Below are positions 1-14,600 of a stretch of DNA of 64,000 bases, in pieces. The first letter of the stretch is position 1. Every line of letters starts with the position of its first letter. This DNA comes from Sciurus carolinensis (taxonomy: Eukaryota; Chordata; Mammalia; Rodentia; Sciuridae), in the NCBI RefSeq assembly GCF_902686445.1, contig NC_062224.1, positions 48,049,156-48,113,155 on the forward strand, in the 5' to 3' direction. The position numbers and the translations under genes were made by a program. The notes beneath the pieces are model-generated. The model ran no database searches. It was given only the letters and a program-made list of their open reading frames with translations, and was not told where the DNA came from.

Positions 1-1689
1 GTGTACTTAAAATTTGAAATTATAGTCCAAGTTTTAAAATCAAAGGTTAAAGAAAAATGGTGGAAGTTGGTTCTTCAGGGGAAAGACTAACAGGCCCACC
101 ATCACAAAATTCAATTGCAGTCCTTAAGGTTTGAATATTGACTACTTGTCTTTTAAAAGTGTGGGGGCGGGGGAACCCCTAAGGTTACCTAGAGCTATTC
201 AGTATTCTTATTTTCATATTATCCAATCCCAAGGAAGGTATGAGTTCAAATCCATGACAACAAACCAACTAGATATTGAATATTCCAGAGTATTGTGCCT
301 ATTCTAGTGGATATTTCCTAGTTACCTCAAGTAGGTTAGGAGCTGGACATCATGTCTGTATTAAAGTGCAATATTTAAAATAATTTACTACAGAATCTTA
401 AGTGGATCAAATATTATAAAAATATTTCCACAAGAAAAATTTTGTTTAAAAGGTTACCACTAAGAAATTTCAAATTAGGCATCTTGTCCTGAATATGTGA
501 CTAAGGATATAAGCAACTTTTAGAACAAAGGGACAGATTGACAAATTATTTGAAAACCAAATTCAAAGTCACCTAAACCAGGAGTCAAGTTGCCATCTGA
601 TCAGGAAACATTTGCCTATTACATTACACATTGCTTACTTTTCCCCCCCCCAGAAAAGATACAGTAAGAGTTCTAGCTTAACACGGCTCTTCAGGGTTTC
701 ATTTACATGCACTAATGAAGTTCAGCAAATGGTAACAATCTCACAGATATGAACATTTCATGACAATATGATTCATGACATTTATCTTTTCTTACATTTA
801 AAAGTATTGTTACAAGAAAAAAAATCAGCTTCCAGTATAAGATTTTAATTCCTCTCAATAACACTGGAACATTTTTGTGTATTTCAGAAAATAAACAATA
901 CTATTGCTTACATTTTACTTTTATATTTAATGAAAAATTTGAATGTTCATTTCTATAGTCTAAATATGATTAAAGCACAAGAGCAATTTTGAAAATTTAG
1001 TATCTCAGAAAGTAATAACATTGATGTTGATGTAAAACATCAAAAATAAGCCCTTGGTGCTGGCAGTTCTGGAAGCACATATCTGCCTCAACAACAAAAA
1101 CCCTCTAAGATGTTAAAAATTTTTAAGTTGAAAGGTTTTTCTGCATACAGAAACTCTTGTCACTTGATACAATACTGGCAGTGTCATGCTAAGGCCATGT
1201 GACTAATATTTTTAGCAAGAAAAAAAAGCCAAGGTAATTTTATAGTAGCAATAGTTTCTTTTTTTATTTTAATATACTTTAGGAAACAATATACAAAGCT
1301 GAGCTTTCCCACCATTTCCAGATAACAGCAGGAAGCTCCAATTACACAAATTTAGCGTTTTGTGATGGCTAAGAACAGCAGTCAGCACCAGACTTGAACA
1401 GTTAGCTACAACACAAACATCCTTCAAAATGAAATGTCATAATAGCAAGACAGGTAAACTAGGGTTTAACAAAAGACAACCACTGGGAAAGTGACAATCA
1501 TTCTTGTTGAATTTCATATTTCATTAAATATCTTTATTCACAATTTGTTAATGTTTTAAACAAAACCTCCCATAAGGAATTATTTCAATTAAGTATAAAT
1601 ATTCAACAAGAATAGTTCTGATAAAGAATTCCCAAGTAGTTCAAATTCTAATATGCATTGACCGAAGGAAAAGAAAAATAACAATTTTT
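1..1689 (-). other. Region beyond the proximal WAC poly(A) signal
   Basis: AT-rich sequence with no open frame I would support and no repeat I recognise. It includes AATAAA hexamers at 1533-1538 and 1263-1268 on the minus strand, so it may be an extended 3' UTR rather than intergenic DNA. The lack of SINEs fits either a long UTR or a constrained flank. Confidence 0.4.
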
Positions 1690-1705
1690 TGTTTGTTTCA
1701 ACATG

Positions 1706-1711
1706 TTTATT
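1706..1711 (-). terminator. WAC: WAC poly(A) signal AATAAA (proximal)
   Basis: This is the first AATAAA after the WAC stop codon on the minus strand. It is followed at lower coordinates by a T-rich run (TTGTTATTTTTCTTTTCC) typical of the downstream element. Cleavage would fall around 1680-1695. Further AATAAA hexamers at 1533-1538 and 1263-1268 could serve longer 3' ends. Confidence 0.65.
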
Positions 1712-2396
1712 ACAACAGATACAATTCACATCTGACTAGCTTTGTTTCCTCTTTCCCCTCCCACAACCATGTTCATTGGGCCATTTCTTATATTTGAGCA
1801 ATCAATGTACTTTCAGCACACATGCCCAGCAGTACTTTTAAGTCCATTCTTACAGGGTGCAAAATGGATTTCAATAATTTATACAAACAAGTGGGTTATG
1901 CTCAATCACTGCAATTTTAAGCTACTGTACACAGGAATGAAAAGGTTATAGAAAAGTGCCATAGCAACAGTGCCTTAAGTAAGGAGAAAAAGAGGAGCCT
2001 TAAAAAAATGGATAAAATCAGATCAAGGATTCCAGAGGGAAATGGAACACATGGGAAATGAAAAACATTTCTCTGCAAAACAAATGGAGAAGCACTGCTC
2101 TTGATCAGGTGCAAGTGTGGAAACAGTTGTTTCATGATATTTTGTACACTGCCCATATGGTTCAAAATCGTATCCTTAGACACAGATCGCCTGGCGCTTG
2201 CACTGAATTTTTGAAAATGCAAGATTTCTGAATGATAAATTAACCCCCCCAATTTTTTTTTTTTTTTTTAAAAAAAGCTAATTTTGCAGACAGGTTTACA
2301 TGTAAAGGCTAGGTATTTAGCCACCTTAGCATTGATTAGTTTTGGATGTCTAAGCTCTGTTACACATGGCTTCCCATGGCTTCACTCTACAAAACA

Positions 2397-2404
2397 TATT
2401 TACA
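2397..2404 (-). promoter_or_regulatory. Pumilio-type motif in the WAC 3' UTR
   Basis: The minus strand reads TGTAAATA, an exact match to the Pumilio consensus UGUANAUA, about 220 nt after the stop. In mRNA this would favour PUM1/PUM2 binding. An 8-mer can occur by chance. Confidence 0.4.
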
Positions 2405-2623
2405 ACGTGAAGAATACATCTACAAGAAATCTACATTTCAAGGGTTTTACAAATCAATCTTGTATCTTTCCCCTGAATTGACTCTCACAGACCCCGTCCC
2501 CTTGTCATTTCCTTTGCCCAGCTTAACGGTCCAAAGTCTACTTAAATGCAGCTCAAAAATGTTAAGACTGGGCAACAGATTTACAGTTCCTGTACTCAAA
2601 ACCATGTGCAATTATTCACATCT

Positions 2624-2693
2624 TCACACCATGAAGGAATTCTGATTTTTTAGTTTTTCGAGTTCCTTAATTTGTTGTCTCAAAAATAGTATC
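2624..2693 (-). CDS. WAC: WAC exon 14, coding part: end of the coiled coil and stop
   Basis: The last coding piece finishes Arg 624 and encodes 22 residues: [15 protein letters not shown], then NQNSFMV and a TGA at 2624-2626. Its Leu/Ile/Glu/Lys heptad pattern closes the coiled coil. The acceptor is a strong pyrimidine tract ending TTTTTTCAG. The exon continues into the 3' UTR. Confidence 0.97.
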
Positions 2694-5600
2694 CTGAAAA
2701 AATAAAAACAGATGTTAGAATTTGTGTGTATAACATATGTTTAAGAAAAACTATAAAGCATCTTACAAAATTATAATTAACACGATATAATTCAAACTTG
2801 TATTAATAAAGACAAAATAACCATTTGATTTATGATATGCATTAATGTATCAGGATGCCAAAGTTAGAATATTTTTAAATTTTCTAACCATTTCTCAATA
2901 ATTATTCTAAACATAAAGAATGATTTAAATTTTATTGTTCTATATATACACTGCATCATCACATTAAAAAAGGCAATAGATATTAAATATGAAATAAACC
3001 TATGTTGTTTTCTAGGTCTGAGGGGCTAATCTGAAGAGCAATATTTGATGTAGATGTAGATACATACAGAGCCAAAATAACTATGAATGACAATTGTATA
3101 TTTTAAAATAGCTAGCGAAGTTAACATTTTGGTTTGGTGTGTATGTTTTTGTGTTTTTTTTTTTTTTTATACAAGGAAATTTCACGCAAAAAAAAATTTT
3201 ACTCACTGCACTCATTTTACATGTAAATATTCCATTTATAAATTATCTTCTAAAGCAGGTCGTCCTCTATACTGAAGAATATTGAATAGTTTTTTTTAAA
3301 CTATTCTAAGTATTATACATAGTAATAATTAATAAAAGTTTAAAGTATAAAAGTAAAAATAAAATAGCTAGCAGAGAGGATTTTGAACATTCCCTACACA
3401 AAGAAAAAGAAATGGCTGTGGTCAACTACCCTACTCTGATCATTATATACTGTATATGTATATTAAAATGTCACACTATGCCCCACGAATATATATACTG
3501 AAAAAAGAAAAAAAGGGCTGCAGGCATAGTTCAGGGTTGAGTGGGAACAACCCCTAGTAGCAAAACCCCACCTCGATTTTGTTCTTTAAATGGAACCAAA
3601 TCAAATTCCTACTGATGTGTTGTATATTTAAAATAAAAGATAAATAAACTCCACAAACCCACCAGTTAACTAGATTCCCATAGACTTCATAAAATCTTTC
3701 CTCTTCTGTGAACTCTGGTATTTATTGCCTGTACAACTGGATATTAAGCAAAATCCTACACTGGCATATCTGGCCATGTACACATGTAATTTTCTGCAAG
3801 TCAAATAGTCCATCTAGCAAGTCAAAATGAGGTTTTTGTGTATGTTAGAACTACTTCCAGAGCAAACACTAAAGTGAAAGAATCCCAGTTAATAGAAAGT
3901 ATCTCGATATTTTAGTAACTGAAAAGGATAAAAACTCAATCTTCCAAGTTTACTATAAATTTCAATTTGTTATTTTCAAAATATTTATAGTTTTACAACA
4001 AGATTAACTCTTCCCTCTGATCTAGTGACTTATATTGACAGGATGCAAAACCACTGAAAACATGTCCGCAATTTTAAACAAGGCATCTAAAAACGTACTT
4101 CTTTCTGAAATTTCCAAGGGATATATAGGTGATGCAAGGATAATATAAATAGTAATAAGGAATTCCAAATGAAACAAATATCCTCAGCAGAATAATGGTA
4201 ACCTAAAATCAAGTAGGGACATTTATAATTAGCTGCTGTCGACATTTCATTTGTTAAATAATGTAAAGGAGAAAAAAGCCTAATAAAGCATTTATCATGG
4301 GTTAAGAGAAATAAAATCAAGATGCCTTATCGTTCATTAGGATTATTATTTTCTTTCTGTGGTTTCAGTTACTTGCAGTCCAAAAGTAATTAAATGAAAA
4401 GTTTCAGAAATAATTGTTATTTTTAAATTGTGCCCTGTTCCGAGTGGCATAATGATTTCTCTCACTGTCCATTCCATCCTACCCAGGATGTGAATCATCC
4501 CTTTGTCCAGTATAAACATGCTGTACATGCTACCTGCTCGTTAATCATTTAGTTGCTGTCCTAGTCTTCAGAGTGACCTTTGTAGTATTCACAATGCTTG
4601 TGTGATCAAGTAATTCTTATTTTATTAAATAATGGCCCCAAAGTACAAGAGCATCAATGCTGGCAGTTCCAATATACCAAAAAGAAGCCATAAAGCGCTT
4701 TCTTAAGTGAAAGGGTAAAAATTCTCAACCTAATAGGGAAAGAAAAACAATTGTATGCTGAGGTTGCAAAGATCTGTAGTAGGAGTGAATTTTTTACCTG
4801 TGAAACTGTGAAAGAAAAGACATTCATGTTAGTTTTGATGTTGCACCTCAAACTGGAAGCTATGGCCATAGTGTATGATACATGCTTAGTTAGGATGGAA
4901 GAGGCATTAAATTACAGGATTTGGTATTAGGCACAATTTCAGGCATTCAGTGGAGATCCTGAAACACACTCCCAGCAGAAAAGGGGATTACTGTACAAAG
5001 TTCTAAGAAAAATATTTATCCCAGTGAAAAATTTACCTTTGCTCTCGCAAAGTTGCTTGAATTTCACATACTCGGACTAAAGATCTTAAATTTTTTAATT
5101 CAGTACAAATTTCTGACATGTGAACACTCCCCATGTTATGAGCTTCTTCACGCAATCTTGATGCCTTTAAAGAAATGAAGATTACACAAAATATAAAATA
5201 TTAACATACACATAAAACATCCTTATTTTCAAGAATAACTTTAGACTAAGGTCAGAGACTAATTAATTTCCTTTCAATGCACAAAAATACTGGCAAATAT
5301 AAGGGGGAAATGATTATTCTTTTAAGAAACATCTCTGATGGAAGTTACTTTCAATTCCTCTTCAGGTTTCTTAAGAGAATAGCATTTCCAACTTCTGGAT
5401 AGTAAAGCACTAAGTTGGAAGGACTCAATTTGAGTCACTAAGTCAACCAATAAGACTGTCAACTATAAGTTCAGGTAGAATATCAATAGAAGAATCTCAC
5501 TACTGTTATTTAAGGAGAGGAAAATGGCAGTGATGGAATGTCCTAAGCTCTTTAATCTTTAAGCAAAAATGTTTCTTAACTTCTGTTAGTCTAGTGAGAA

Positions 5601-8600
5601 CCATTCATGAAATTCATAGTTCTAACAGATTCTTAAACCAGAGTGGCCAAGTCGAAAAAGAACATTGGCTTGAGTCACATAACTGACCCTGGAATAACCT
5701 ATTTGGCCATAGGCATAGGGGTTTCAATGGCAAAATGGGAAAACTCTTATCTACACTCTAGCAAATCCTAAAACAAACAATGAAGAAAATAAATACAAGG
5801 CACTTATTAGCATAGTGTTAAACACTGAGTACCTGATTTTGGCAGCTACAAAATTGTATTATTTTGTGAAACCAAAGAGTTATTAGTTCATAAACTACTC
5901 TCTAAAGATCAAATATTTTTAAAACTATAGATGATATAATTCCAAGTAAGTTATTATAAATACAGCTCAAACTCAGTGGTTCAGTTTGGATTTACTACAA
6001 TCAGGATTTTTTTTTTTTTTTTTTGCCAATGTACTAAAATATTTACTGTGAATCATACCTGCTTCTCTGCATGGTCTGCGGGCCATCCTTGAACGTGTTT
6101 TATGAGATTTTCATTGAAGTGTGCTGCTAGCGTAGGTGTTAATGAACACGCAGGTCGGGCAGATGAATTCTGTGGTACAACTGCTGTATTTGATGTGTTA
6201 CTACTAGAAGTATGATTTGGACCAGGTGATGGACTTCTCTGGCTACTGGAAGAAAAATTTATGTTTAAAATGTAGAATGTATAATAATTAAAAGTGGTAT
6301 CATAGAAACTACCTGTTAAATATAGTCTATTAATTTAAAGATAACCATGTTCTTAAAAATACTCTGGTAATCCAAAGCATATCATGTATTCCTCAATACA
6401 CTTCGGGGAGAGAAAAAAGAGCCTTTTTAAACACTAATGTCAAAATCAAATTATAGTAACTGTATTTCTCAAATTCAACAGCAGAACCTGTTGACTCTGT
6501 ATACCATAAACACTACTATAAATAACAAGTGGTCATATTTTAACAGCTGTAGATATAAGTCACATCTGAATACCACACCTCATATATCTAAAGAGAGGTC
6601 TTTGTTCAACATCAGAACAAAGTTGAATCAGAGGATAATATAATGTGAAGCAAAATAAGGGCATTTTATCAGATAGCACTGAAATGAATGTAGTGGCAAA
6701 AAAAGACACAAAAAGTTACTAAGATTAGTTATCTTCTTTTAAAACTGAATGGTTTGGGCCAGGGTTTGGGGATATGGTGTGAGAACCAAAAATTTAATCA
6801 CCCAAGTTGATTTCCTACCTGCTTCACCAGACTTGGCTCTGAATGAATTTCAGTTATTTCCAAAAACTAAATCTCCCAAAGGATGAAGAGTTTTCATCAC
6901 TGAGGATATTTAAAATAACACTGCAGCCTCTAAAGACAATTTAAAAGAAGAATTTCCCAAAAATGTCCTGAGCAATGGCAACATTGCTGGAGTAAGTAGA
7001 CAGCATCCAAAGGTGATTATTTTGAAGGGAACAACTCTCATTTGGATGTATAAGTTCTGAAATGCTTGTTTAGAAAACAACAATAAAAACAACAGTTGAA
7101 TTATTTTGCCACCTTGTAGCATGAAATAAAAATAGGAAAAAAAAAAATCAATCAAATGAAACCATTCATTCAACAAGTTTAATTTAAGGCTGTATTGCTA
7201 ATGAACCAAGGAAAGTGAAAATACAATACAGTGCTATATAATATGAAAAGCAATGTGTATAGGATCAGAGTTGAAGCTATTGGTAAACTCTGATGTACAC
7301 CACTAGTTCAAGTTTCAGATTTTTGGCTTCATCAATACACTAAAATCACAACTGCTATGAGGAGGTTAAAAGGTGATGCAAAACCAATCAATAAAATATT
7401 ATAAAAGCATCTGCCCTCTTGGTACAAGTATTCCATATTTTTAGTTCATATACTTAACTAAGCAAAATTTTAAAGAAAAAGAGTCATTATCTTCAAAATA
7501 ACCCAGACTTCACTTCTAGAGATAATTATTTTATATAAAAAATTTGTCTTCATATTTATTTATTTATTAACTTATTTTGCAATACTGGGGATTGAACCCA
7601 AAGTTGCTCTATCAGTGAGCTATTTCCCCAGTCCTTTTCTTATTTTGAGACAGGGTCTCATTAATTGGCCAAGCTTGCCTCAAACTTGTGATCTTTCTGC
7701 CTCGGACTCCCAAGTTGCTGGAATTACAGGTATGAGCCCCACTGCACCCATTGTATCTTTGCAAATTTTATAACATAGAAAATTACACTAGGTTCTCCAT
7801 GGATTCTACCAAAATTGTCATTGTGTTGTATGTGTGTATAGATATAAAAATATTAAAATAATATAGCACCTCATATTAAGGATAATACAGTCTAAATACA
7901 CACCATCAACTTACCTTGAGCGCTGAAGACTTCGAGGAGAAACAGGTTCATGACCTGGTTGCTTGTCAGCAGTTATAGGCTGCTGTGTGGCTGATTGTGA
8001 CACTGGTCCTTGCTTAACTACTGGAGTACTAACCTGAAATGTTAAAATCTGTTGAGACAGGCTTCTAGCACATAGGCACAGAAACTAGAGAAGCACAAAA
8101 GTTCTATTATCAATGAAATTTTCCTATTATTTCTATTCTCCAGTGAATAAGATAATGGTTATCTTAATTTTTGTTCCATAAGATTAATAACAGTGATATA
8201 TAATTGCGTAAATTACTGGTTAGTTTCTCAAATCCAATCCACATCCTTCCCTTCAAATCTAGTTAATAATCTAAAACACTATACAATCTGGATTTTTCAG
8301 AGAGAGTAATCAGAGGGCTTGCCAAATTCACACAAGAAGACAGTCAAATTTTGAAACGCAGATCTCATATCTTCATGAAATGGCCCAAGGCCATAAAAGT
8401 ATTACTAACACCAACAGAAGAAACTAGTTCTCCAACTTCTCAGCGGTTTTCATTCTAATACACTGCAATATCCCTCCTGGTTTACTATTATGTCTGCTAA
8501 CAATAAAATAAAGTCACATATAAATATCGATGCTAAAATTTCAACAACATATTGAGTATACACCACACACACACACTCCCTATATATATATATATATATA

Positions 8601-11600
8601 AATAATTCAACCTGGGTTCTCCAAGAGATGTTACCTTTTAGAGAGAAACCAAGAAGTCCATAATTGCCAATGGTGATAAATATGCTATTTATATTCAGAT
8701 GTCATAGATAAAAACAAGGCAGTTTAAAAAGGAAGCCCCAAAAGTCAGTCACAAAGGTAGACAATGCAAAAGGAAAAACAGATAGCTATTCTCCTTACAG
8801 AATTTGAAATGCTCAATTTATAAGAGACTATAAATCCAATACTACTACTCATCTCACTTTTAGCCATGACTACACTCTTAAAATATTAAGCTCTAAGGAT
8901 ATTAAACTTTGCTGAAATTCATAATTTTTACCCCTTCAAAATGCAGGCAAATGGTAAGGAACTGTGTAATAAACTAACTATAACCTAGAATTTAAAAGTT
9001 CAATTAGACCCTAAAACATACATTAATCAATTGCTGAGAAAGGGAGGGGATGATGGTTACCACCATCTTCAACTACTAGAAAGAATTTCCTCCTACATTT
9101 ATCAGTTAAAAAAGAAATACTAATTGTATATAGTGAACTATAAAAATATTTTACTGATGGCATGTCTAAAAAGCAAAGAATGAGTGCAACTGCCATTTAC
9201 TTCATGCCGTGGTGCAAAACTTCATAGTAACATTGTAATGGTTCTATTCAGAGTCCAGAAGGAACAGAAAAGCAGTTTTCTGTGTTCTAAGGCATCATCT
9301 TTTAAGATTTTGCTTAGACACACATAGGCATATTGACTGCCAAAATATATTCTGTATTCAGAAAGCCCTAGGTTTCAAATTGTCATAAAACTATCCTTTA
9401 CCTGAAAATTAAATGATATAAATAGTATGATTCTCATGATGTGAAAATTAAATATAATATACATGGTTAAGAGAAATAAATTCATTTTTAAAATGAAAAA
9501 GTCAATGAAAAACACATTTTCTCATCTTTTAGAGTTTGAAACTCTACAAATACTTAGATTCAGATTCACTTAGTATACCTTCTTTATCACACTCTCCGCG
9601 CCACAAATCTCAAAGTCAATAGGGAACAGAATTAATGTATAAGCGCCCCTTTCTGCATCTACTATCAGTCACCTGTCATTCATTCCACTACCACCTCCTA
9701 GGCCCTTTTCCACAATACAGATTCTAAAACATTATTAATTTGCCCAAAGTAAGTAGTTTTCCTCAAAGGTGACATACCTTTGGCTGTGATGAAACTGGAG
9801 GAGTACTAATCAAAGGTTTGATAGGGACTGTGTTAGTTTGAGGTGTGCTTATTCTTGGAGACACGTAAGATCTTGGGGATGAAGCATCAGATGTTAAAGA
9901 CATTGGAGATTGATTAGATGGCTGGGCTATAAAAGTGTGAAGAAATAACGCCAAATAAGCCAAAACCTTTGTAACATACATGAAGATCTCAGTACCACTC
10001 TACATACCCCATACCTTATAGTCCCCAGAGAACATTTTTCTGAACAAGTAAAAAATGTGACATCCTCACTGGATGCCACACTAAGATAGCACCATTAAGC
10101 AGTAAGCATACTCAGTGTAAGATCCATTCTCCCTTCTGAGGTTGGACCAGGAAGCTAAACCTGAACCTATTCTCACAGGGTCCCATCTTCACTATCTTTC
10201 TTTCTTTTTTTCCAACTCTTCATTCAGACCCAGGCATCATGCAGTCCCCTGCTTCATGAAGCTAGTCAGAGGGTTTCAGGTGTATTGGCATCATTATACT
10301 TCCATTCTAGTTTAGGTATTACTGTTCAGTTTATCATTTTCTGACAAAGTAATTCTTTTGTTCCTGTTTGTCTTTCTCCACTTCGATAGCATCAAATTCA
10401 AACAAGAATTGAGCATTTCTGCATCCTCTAGTCAAAAATCAGCTAACATCAAACTCAACCAAATTTCAACTTATCAAATATATGTAATGTTTCACAGAGA
10501 CTGAAGATATATCAAAGTTTACTTTCAGTTTTGGAGTAAAATATCTTATTAGCAATTTAAATTATTCTGAATTAAATATATACTATATTACAGACCTGAA
10601 GGAACTACCTTAAAATAAATGTCAAAGCACACTTCATACAACAAGGAAATAAAATAAAATGGTATATGCCAATGTTACAAAAACCAAAAATAAAATAAAA
10701 TCACTGTTTTGTAGCACTCTCTCTTCAAAAACAGAGTTAAAAAACAAAAACAAAAAAACTTGCCCTTAATTCCAAAACAAAACTAAGAAACAATTTTAGA
10801 AATATCTAAGAATATGAATGAATACCTTGAGTAGAGAGCTGAGCAGCTTGAGAAATCAGAGATGTTATGTTGAAAGCAGATGGTCCAGCAGTAAGAAACT
10901 TATGAATTATAGACTGCAGTGAAGCTTGTGTCACAGCTGCTGTAAGAACTAAAAACATATCATCTACTAAATTCAAATAAAAATAATGAGGCTTATGTGG
11001 CATTGGTAACAACTTGAAAATTCAAAAGAGAATGCAGAAAAAAAAGCAAGTATTTCAAGTTAGAACTTTCAAAATAAAACCTGAATAACATGAATACTGT
11101 AACAGGTCTAAAGATTTTAAAATGATCTAAGGCAGAGAAAAAGAAAAAGGGATTTACACTAAAGTAAACCAATGTTTTCTTTTACAATAAAACCCCTCAA
11201 TGAGCCTTTTTTGAAACACCAAAGAACATTCACTGGAACTTCTGATTGTGTCAGAAGCCTATCCATATATAAGTAGAGTGCTCAGTAAACTACTTGGAAT
11301 TAACTGAAAAAACAGTTGCTGCTTCATGTGATTGCTTTTTAAAAAAAGCGGACCAATGAAACTACACATCAATATCCACCAACAATCTTTTAACAATGAA
11401 TATTAAAAAGCTAGTACTTAGGAATACCATGTATTTCTGCTGCTTAAGACATTTTATTATTGACTTACTTTTATGCTATTGTTTCCCCAAACTATTTAAA
11501 GTTCTACTATGCCTAAGTAAAGCATTTACCTACAAAATCAAAGAACTACATAAATTATTTCAGACAATAAGACAGAAAACCAATTCCAGCCTGAGATAGC

Positions 11601-14600
11601 TCTTTTTAGAATTAAACTATTCACTACTCTTAAATATATTATGTAAAAATGTACACAAACACAAACTGATTAATCAGAAGATTATGCAGTGGTCTTAGGG
11701 TTTCATGTCTGAATCTGGTTTCCAAATTAAAACCACAATCACTTTTGTTCAGATTTCTTCAAGTTGATTGCCTGAACCACTTTCGTACCATACTGAAAGG
11801 AAAACCTAGAATTAAACAATGTACTTAACCAGAGGGGCGGGGAGGGGGCGAAATTTTATTCAGTAACTCCCTCCATTGTGAGAATCTTTTACAAGCATTT
11901 TAAGTAACAACCTGTATTCCTAATCGTCTAGTAATTAGCATATTTAAGTATTTCAAAATAAGTGTTCACATACAGGTTTTTACAAAATCCTAGAAATGCT
12001 GAGTTTTTAAACCAATTTTTAACAAATATTATTTATTTCGTTTCTATACTAAGCATATAGAAGAGCTCATCTCTAGTAACAGATACCCCACCCCAGCAAA
12101 GATTTAAAAAATATACAGAAGTGAGTTAGGTATCGCTCAATGGTAGAAGGTTTGCCTAGCATGCTTGAGGTCCTGGGTTTGATTTCCAACATCACAAAAA
12201 GAATAAAGGAAAAAGAAAAAATATCTATAGAGAAGAATTACTAACTCAATTTTACTACCAATGGTTTTAAACTATGGAAGACAATAAATTTTAAACTCTA
12301 AAAAAGAAGTTTAAACATGAATTTCAAAAGAAACAAAAGACCATTCCTTAGTTGGGAATTTAATTGATAATATAATTTTGCACAATGCAAATACATTTTT
12401 TAAAAACTGTTACTATAAAAATGTACCTTCATTGATTTTGGATATGTCCACATTAGAATTATTAAGCTGCAGCGTGGCTTGCAAAGCAGGAAGTAACTGT
12501 CTAAGCAGATTTGGGTCCTGAAGTAATGGAGGTATTGGTGACTGTGGAACAGGAGAAACAGGGACTGCCGAAGCAGATGTTGGAGGTGCTGATGTGGGAT
12601 TCAGTCCAGAGGCAGAAGATGTGGAAGGAGTTGTGCAAGAATGTGATACCAATTTGTCTCCTGATGTAGACTCTAAATAAAAAAAAGATAATAAAATTGA
12701 AAAAAAGTACCTGAATGTTGGAACCTGAACAAAATTCATGGAAAGCACCTCCCATTTAGTCCTCACAAGAGTACTCAGTAAATATCTGCCCGACTACAAT
12801 AATGAGATGGGAAGTTTAGAAAGCTAATAAGCCATATTCATATCTGATGTGAAAAAGTACACACTGTGTCTACAAGTTAATGCTGCTTCAAAGTTGTATA
12901 TTAACTACATAAACAGCTTCCATTAGAAAAAGGAACAATACAATACAACACATCTTGATTTACTTGTCCTATAAAATAAAGTTAAAAAAAAAAAGTTTAT
13001 GGTCATAGCAATAACCTAAGACAAGGCCTTGATACATTATAAGGAAGGACACCATGGTTTTCCCTGTGTTTCCCGTATTTTAGCTTAAAACTAGAAATAA
13101 ACCACATGTTCACCACAAGAAAATAAGCAATTCTGGTATTTACATGCCATGAGATTGTATTAATATAGTGACTTCAAAGCAGGGTAAGAGTATAACAAAC
13201 ACGAATCCTAAGATAACAACATTCAAAATGAACTTACGACATTGATCAAAAGACTAAATATGGGCTTTTGTGAAAGCACCTTTAATTTCCCATGCATATT
13301 CACTTAAAGATTTAAGATATTTTGTATGTCATATGACTGAATTAAAAACTTCTGTTGTGAAGTCATGTATATACTTCAGGATGACTGCATTTCAGTTTTG
13401 TACTGTTATCTAATAATTGTAAATCCTCATCTTTAATACTAGAAGTAAGTATTCACCAACCTTCATAGTCCCAGAGAGGCTGGGAATTACTAGCAAGCTT
13501 ACTGAATAGACAAGACTCCTCATTAGTCTATGCACACTACTATAATTGTCAAAGAAGCAGGGGCAGCAAGTCTGAAGTAAGAATCTCATAAGTCCATTTC
13601 AAGGATATGTTGATTAAAATTGCAACCAACTCAGAAGGCCTAAGATATTTTTATTTTTATAATGCAAAATACTTCAAGTTTGACACACTGTCATTTCCCA
13701 CTTTGCTAGTCTGGATTAATAGACAAATATGAAGAAATTTGATTAAAATGACTGAATTTTTTTCCCTTCAGAAAATCTGCTGTCCATCATTATATTTAAG
13801 GGGAACTATAGTTTATATAAGCAGATTTCTCCACATCATATTTCTTAAAGGTTTTTTTCCCCTACATACAGCTTATGGACATCTTGATTAATATTCCAAA
13901 AGAAATTCTATATTTTTATTTACTGCACAATTAACTTCACGTTTTGATCTGTGATCTCCTGCTTTTAATGACAAGTAGAAGCGAGTTGGAGAAGAAGTTA
14001 TGAGGTATTTTCAATTCTGTTTTGCTGCCATCAAATTTATTCACAGACTTGGAAGTCTTAATAGAAGACATTAAAAGTTCTTCAATGTTGCCCTAAATTT
14101 AAGTCACTCAAAGAAAACACTGCAAAATAGAATACTAATACATATCACTGTAAAGGAAGTGACAAAAACTAAACTTCTGAATTTCTAATTTTAATAGGTT
14201 TATTTCCCTTTTTAGATTTTTGCAGTTTTGTGATAGCTGGGTAGCGTTAAAAACCAGTTAATTCTATTTGGACCCACGGGCAAGTGACATCTTTAAAGGT
14301 CAGAATTTCTCTATTACAAAGTCTGATTTTTAGTATTAGGTCCCAATAGACCGCTTAACAGAACATCATCACTTCTAAAGCTTAAAATAATACAGATATA
14401 CTGGGGCTCCAACTTAGGAATAATAAACCTGGGAAGACCTACACATATGTACACATGATTTTGGCACCCACTTCCAGTAACAAAAAATAGACACAAGAAC
14501 CTCGAAGATTCCTTATAACTTTAAAAACAAAGGAAATATAACCAAAACAAGATTTGAAAATAAGAGTACAACACAAACTAAGCAGAGTAAGAATAAGACC

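Larger units (their letters stand above)
1690..2623 (-). other. WAC: WAC 3' UTR (to the first canonical poly(A) signal)
   Basis: This stretch runs from the stop codon to the first AATAAA on the minus strand (1706-1711). No credible long open frame lies in it; the short ones on both strands are chance. An A/T homopolymer block sits near 2256-2275. Absence of any SINE over about 900 bases suggests constraint. The exact end is not shown by sequence alone; about 930 nt is my estimate for the short form. Confidence 0.75.

Noticed and set aside
1742..2645. Several short open frames in both strands
   Set aside because: They fall in the WAC 3' UTR and have no recognised homology or context.
12413..12766. 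An open frame starting with an ATG upstream of exon 8
   Set aside because: The first 31 codons are intron; the true exon starts at 12672 after an AG.
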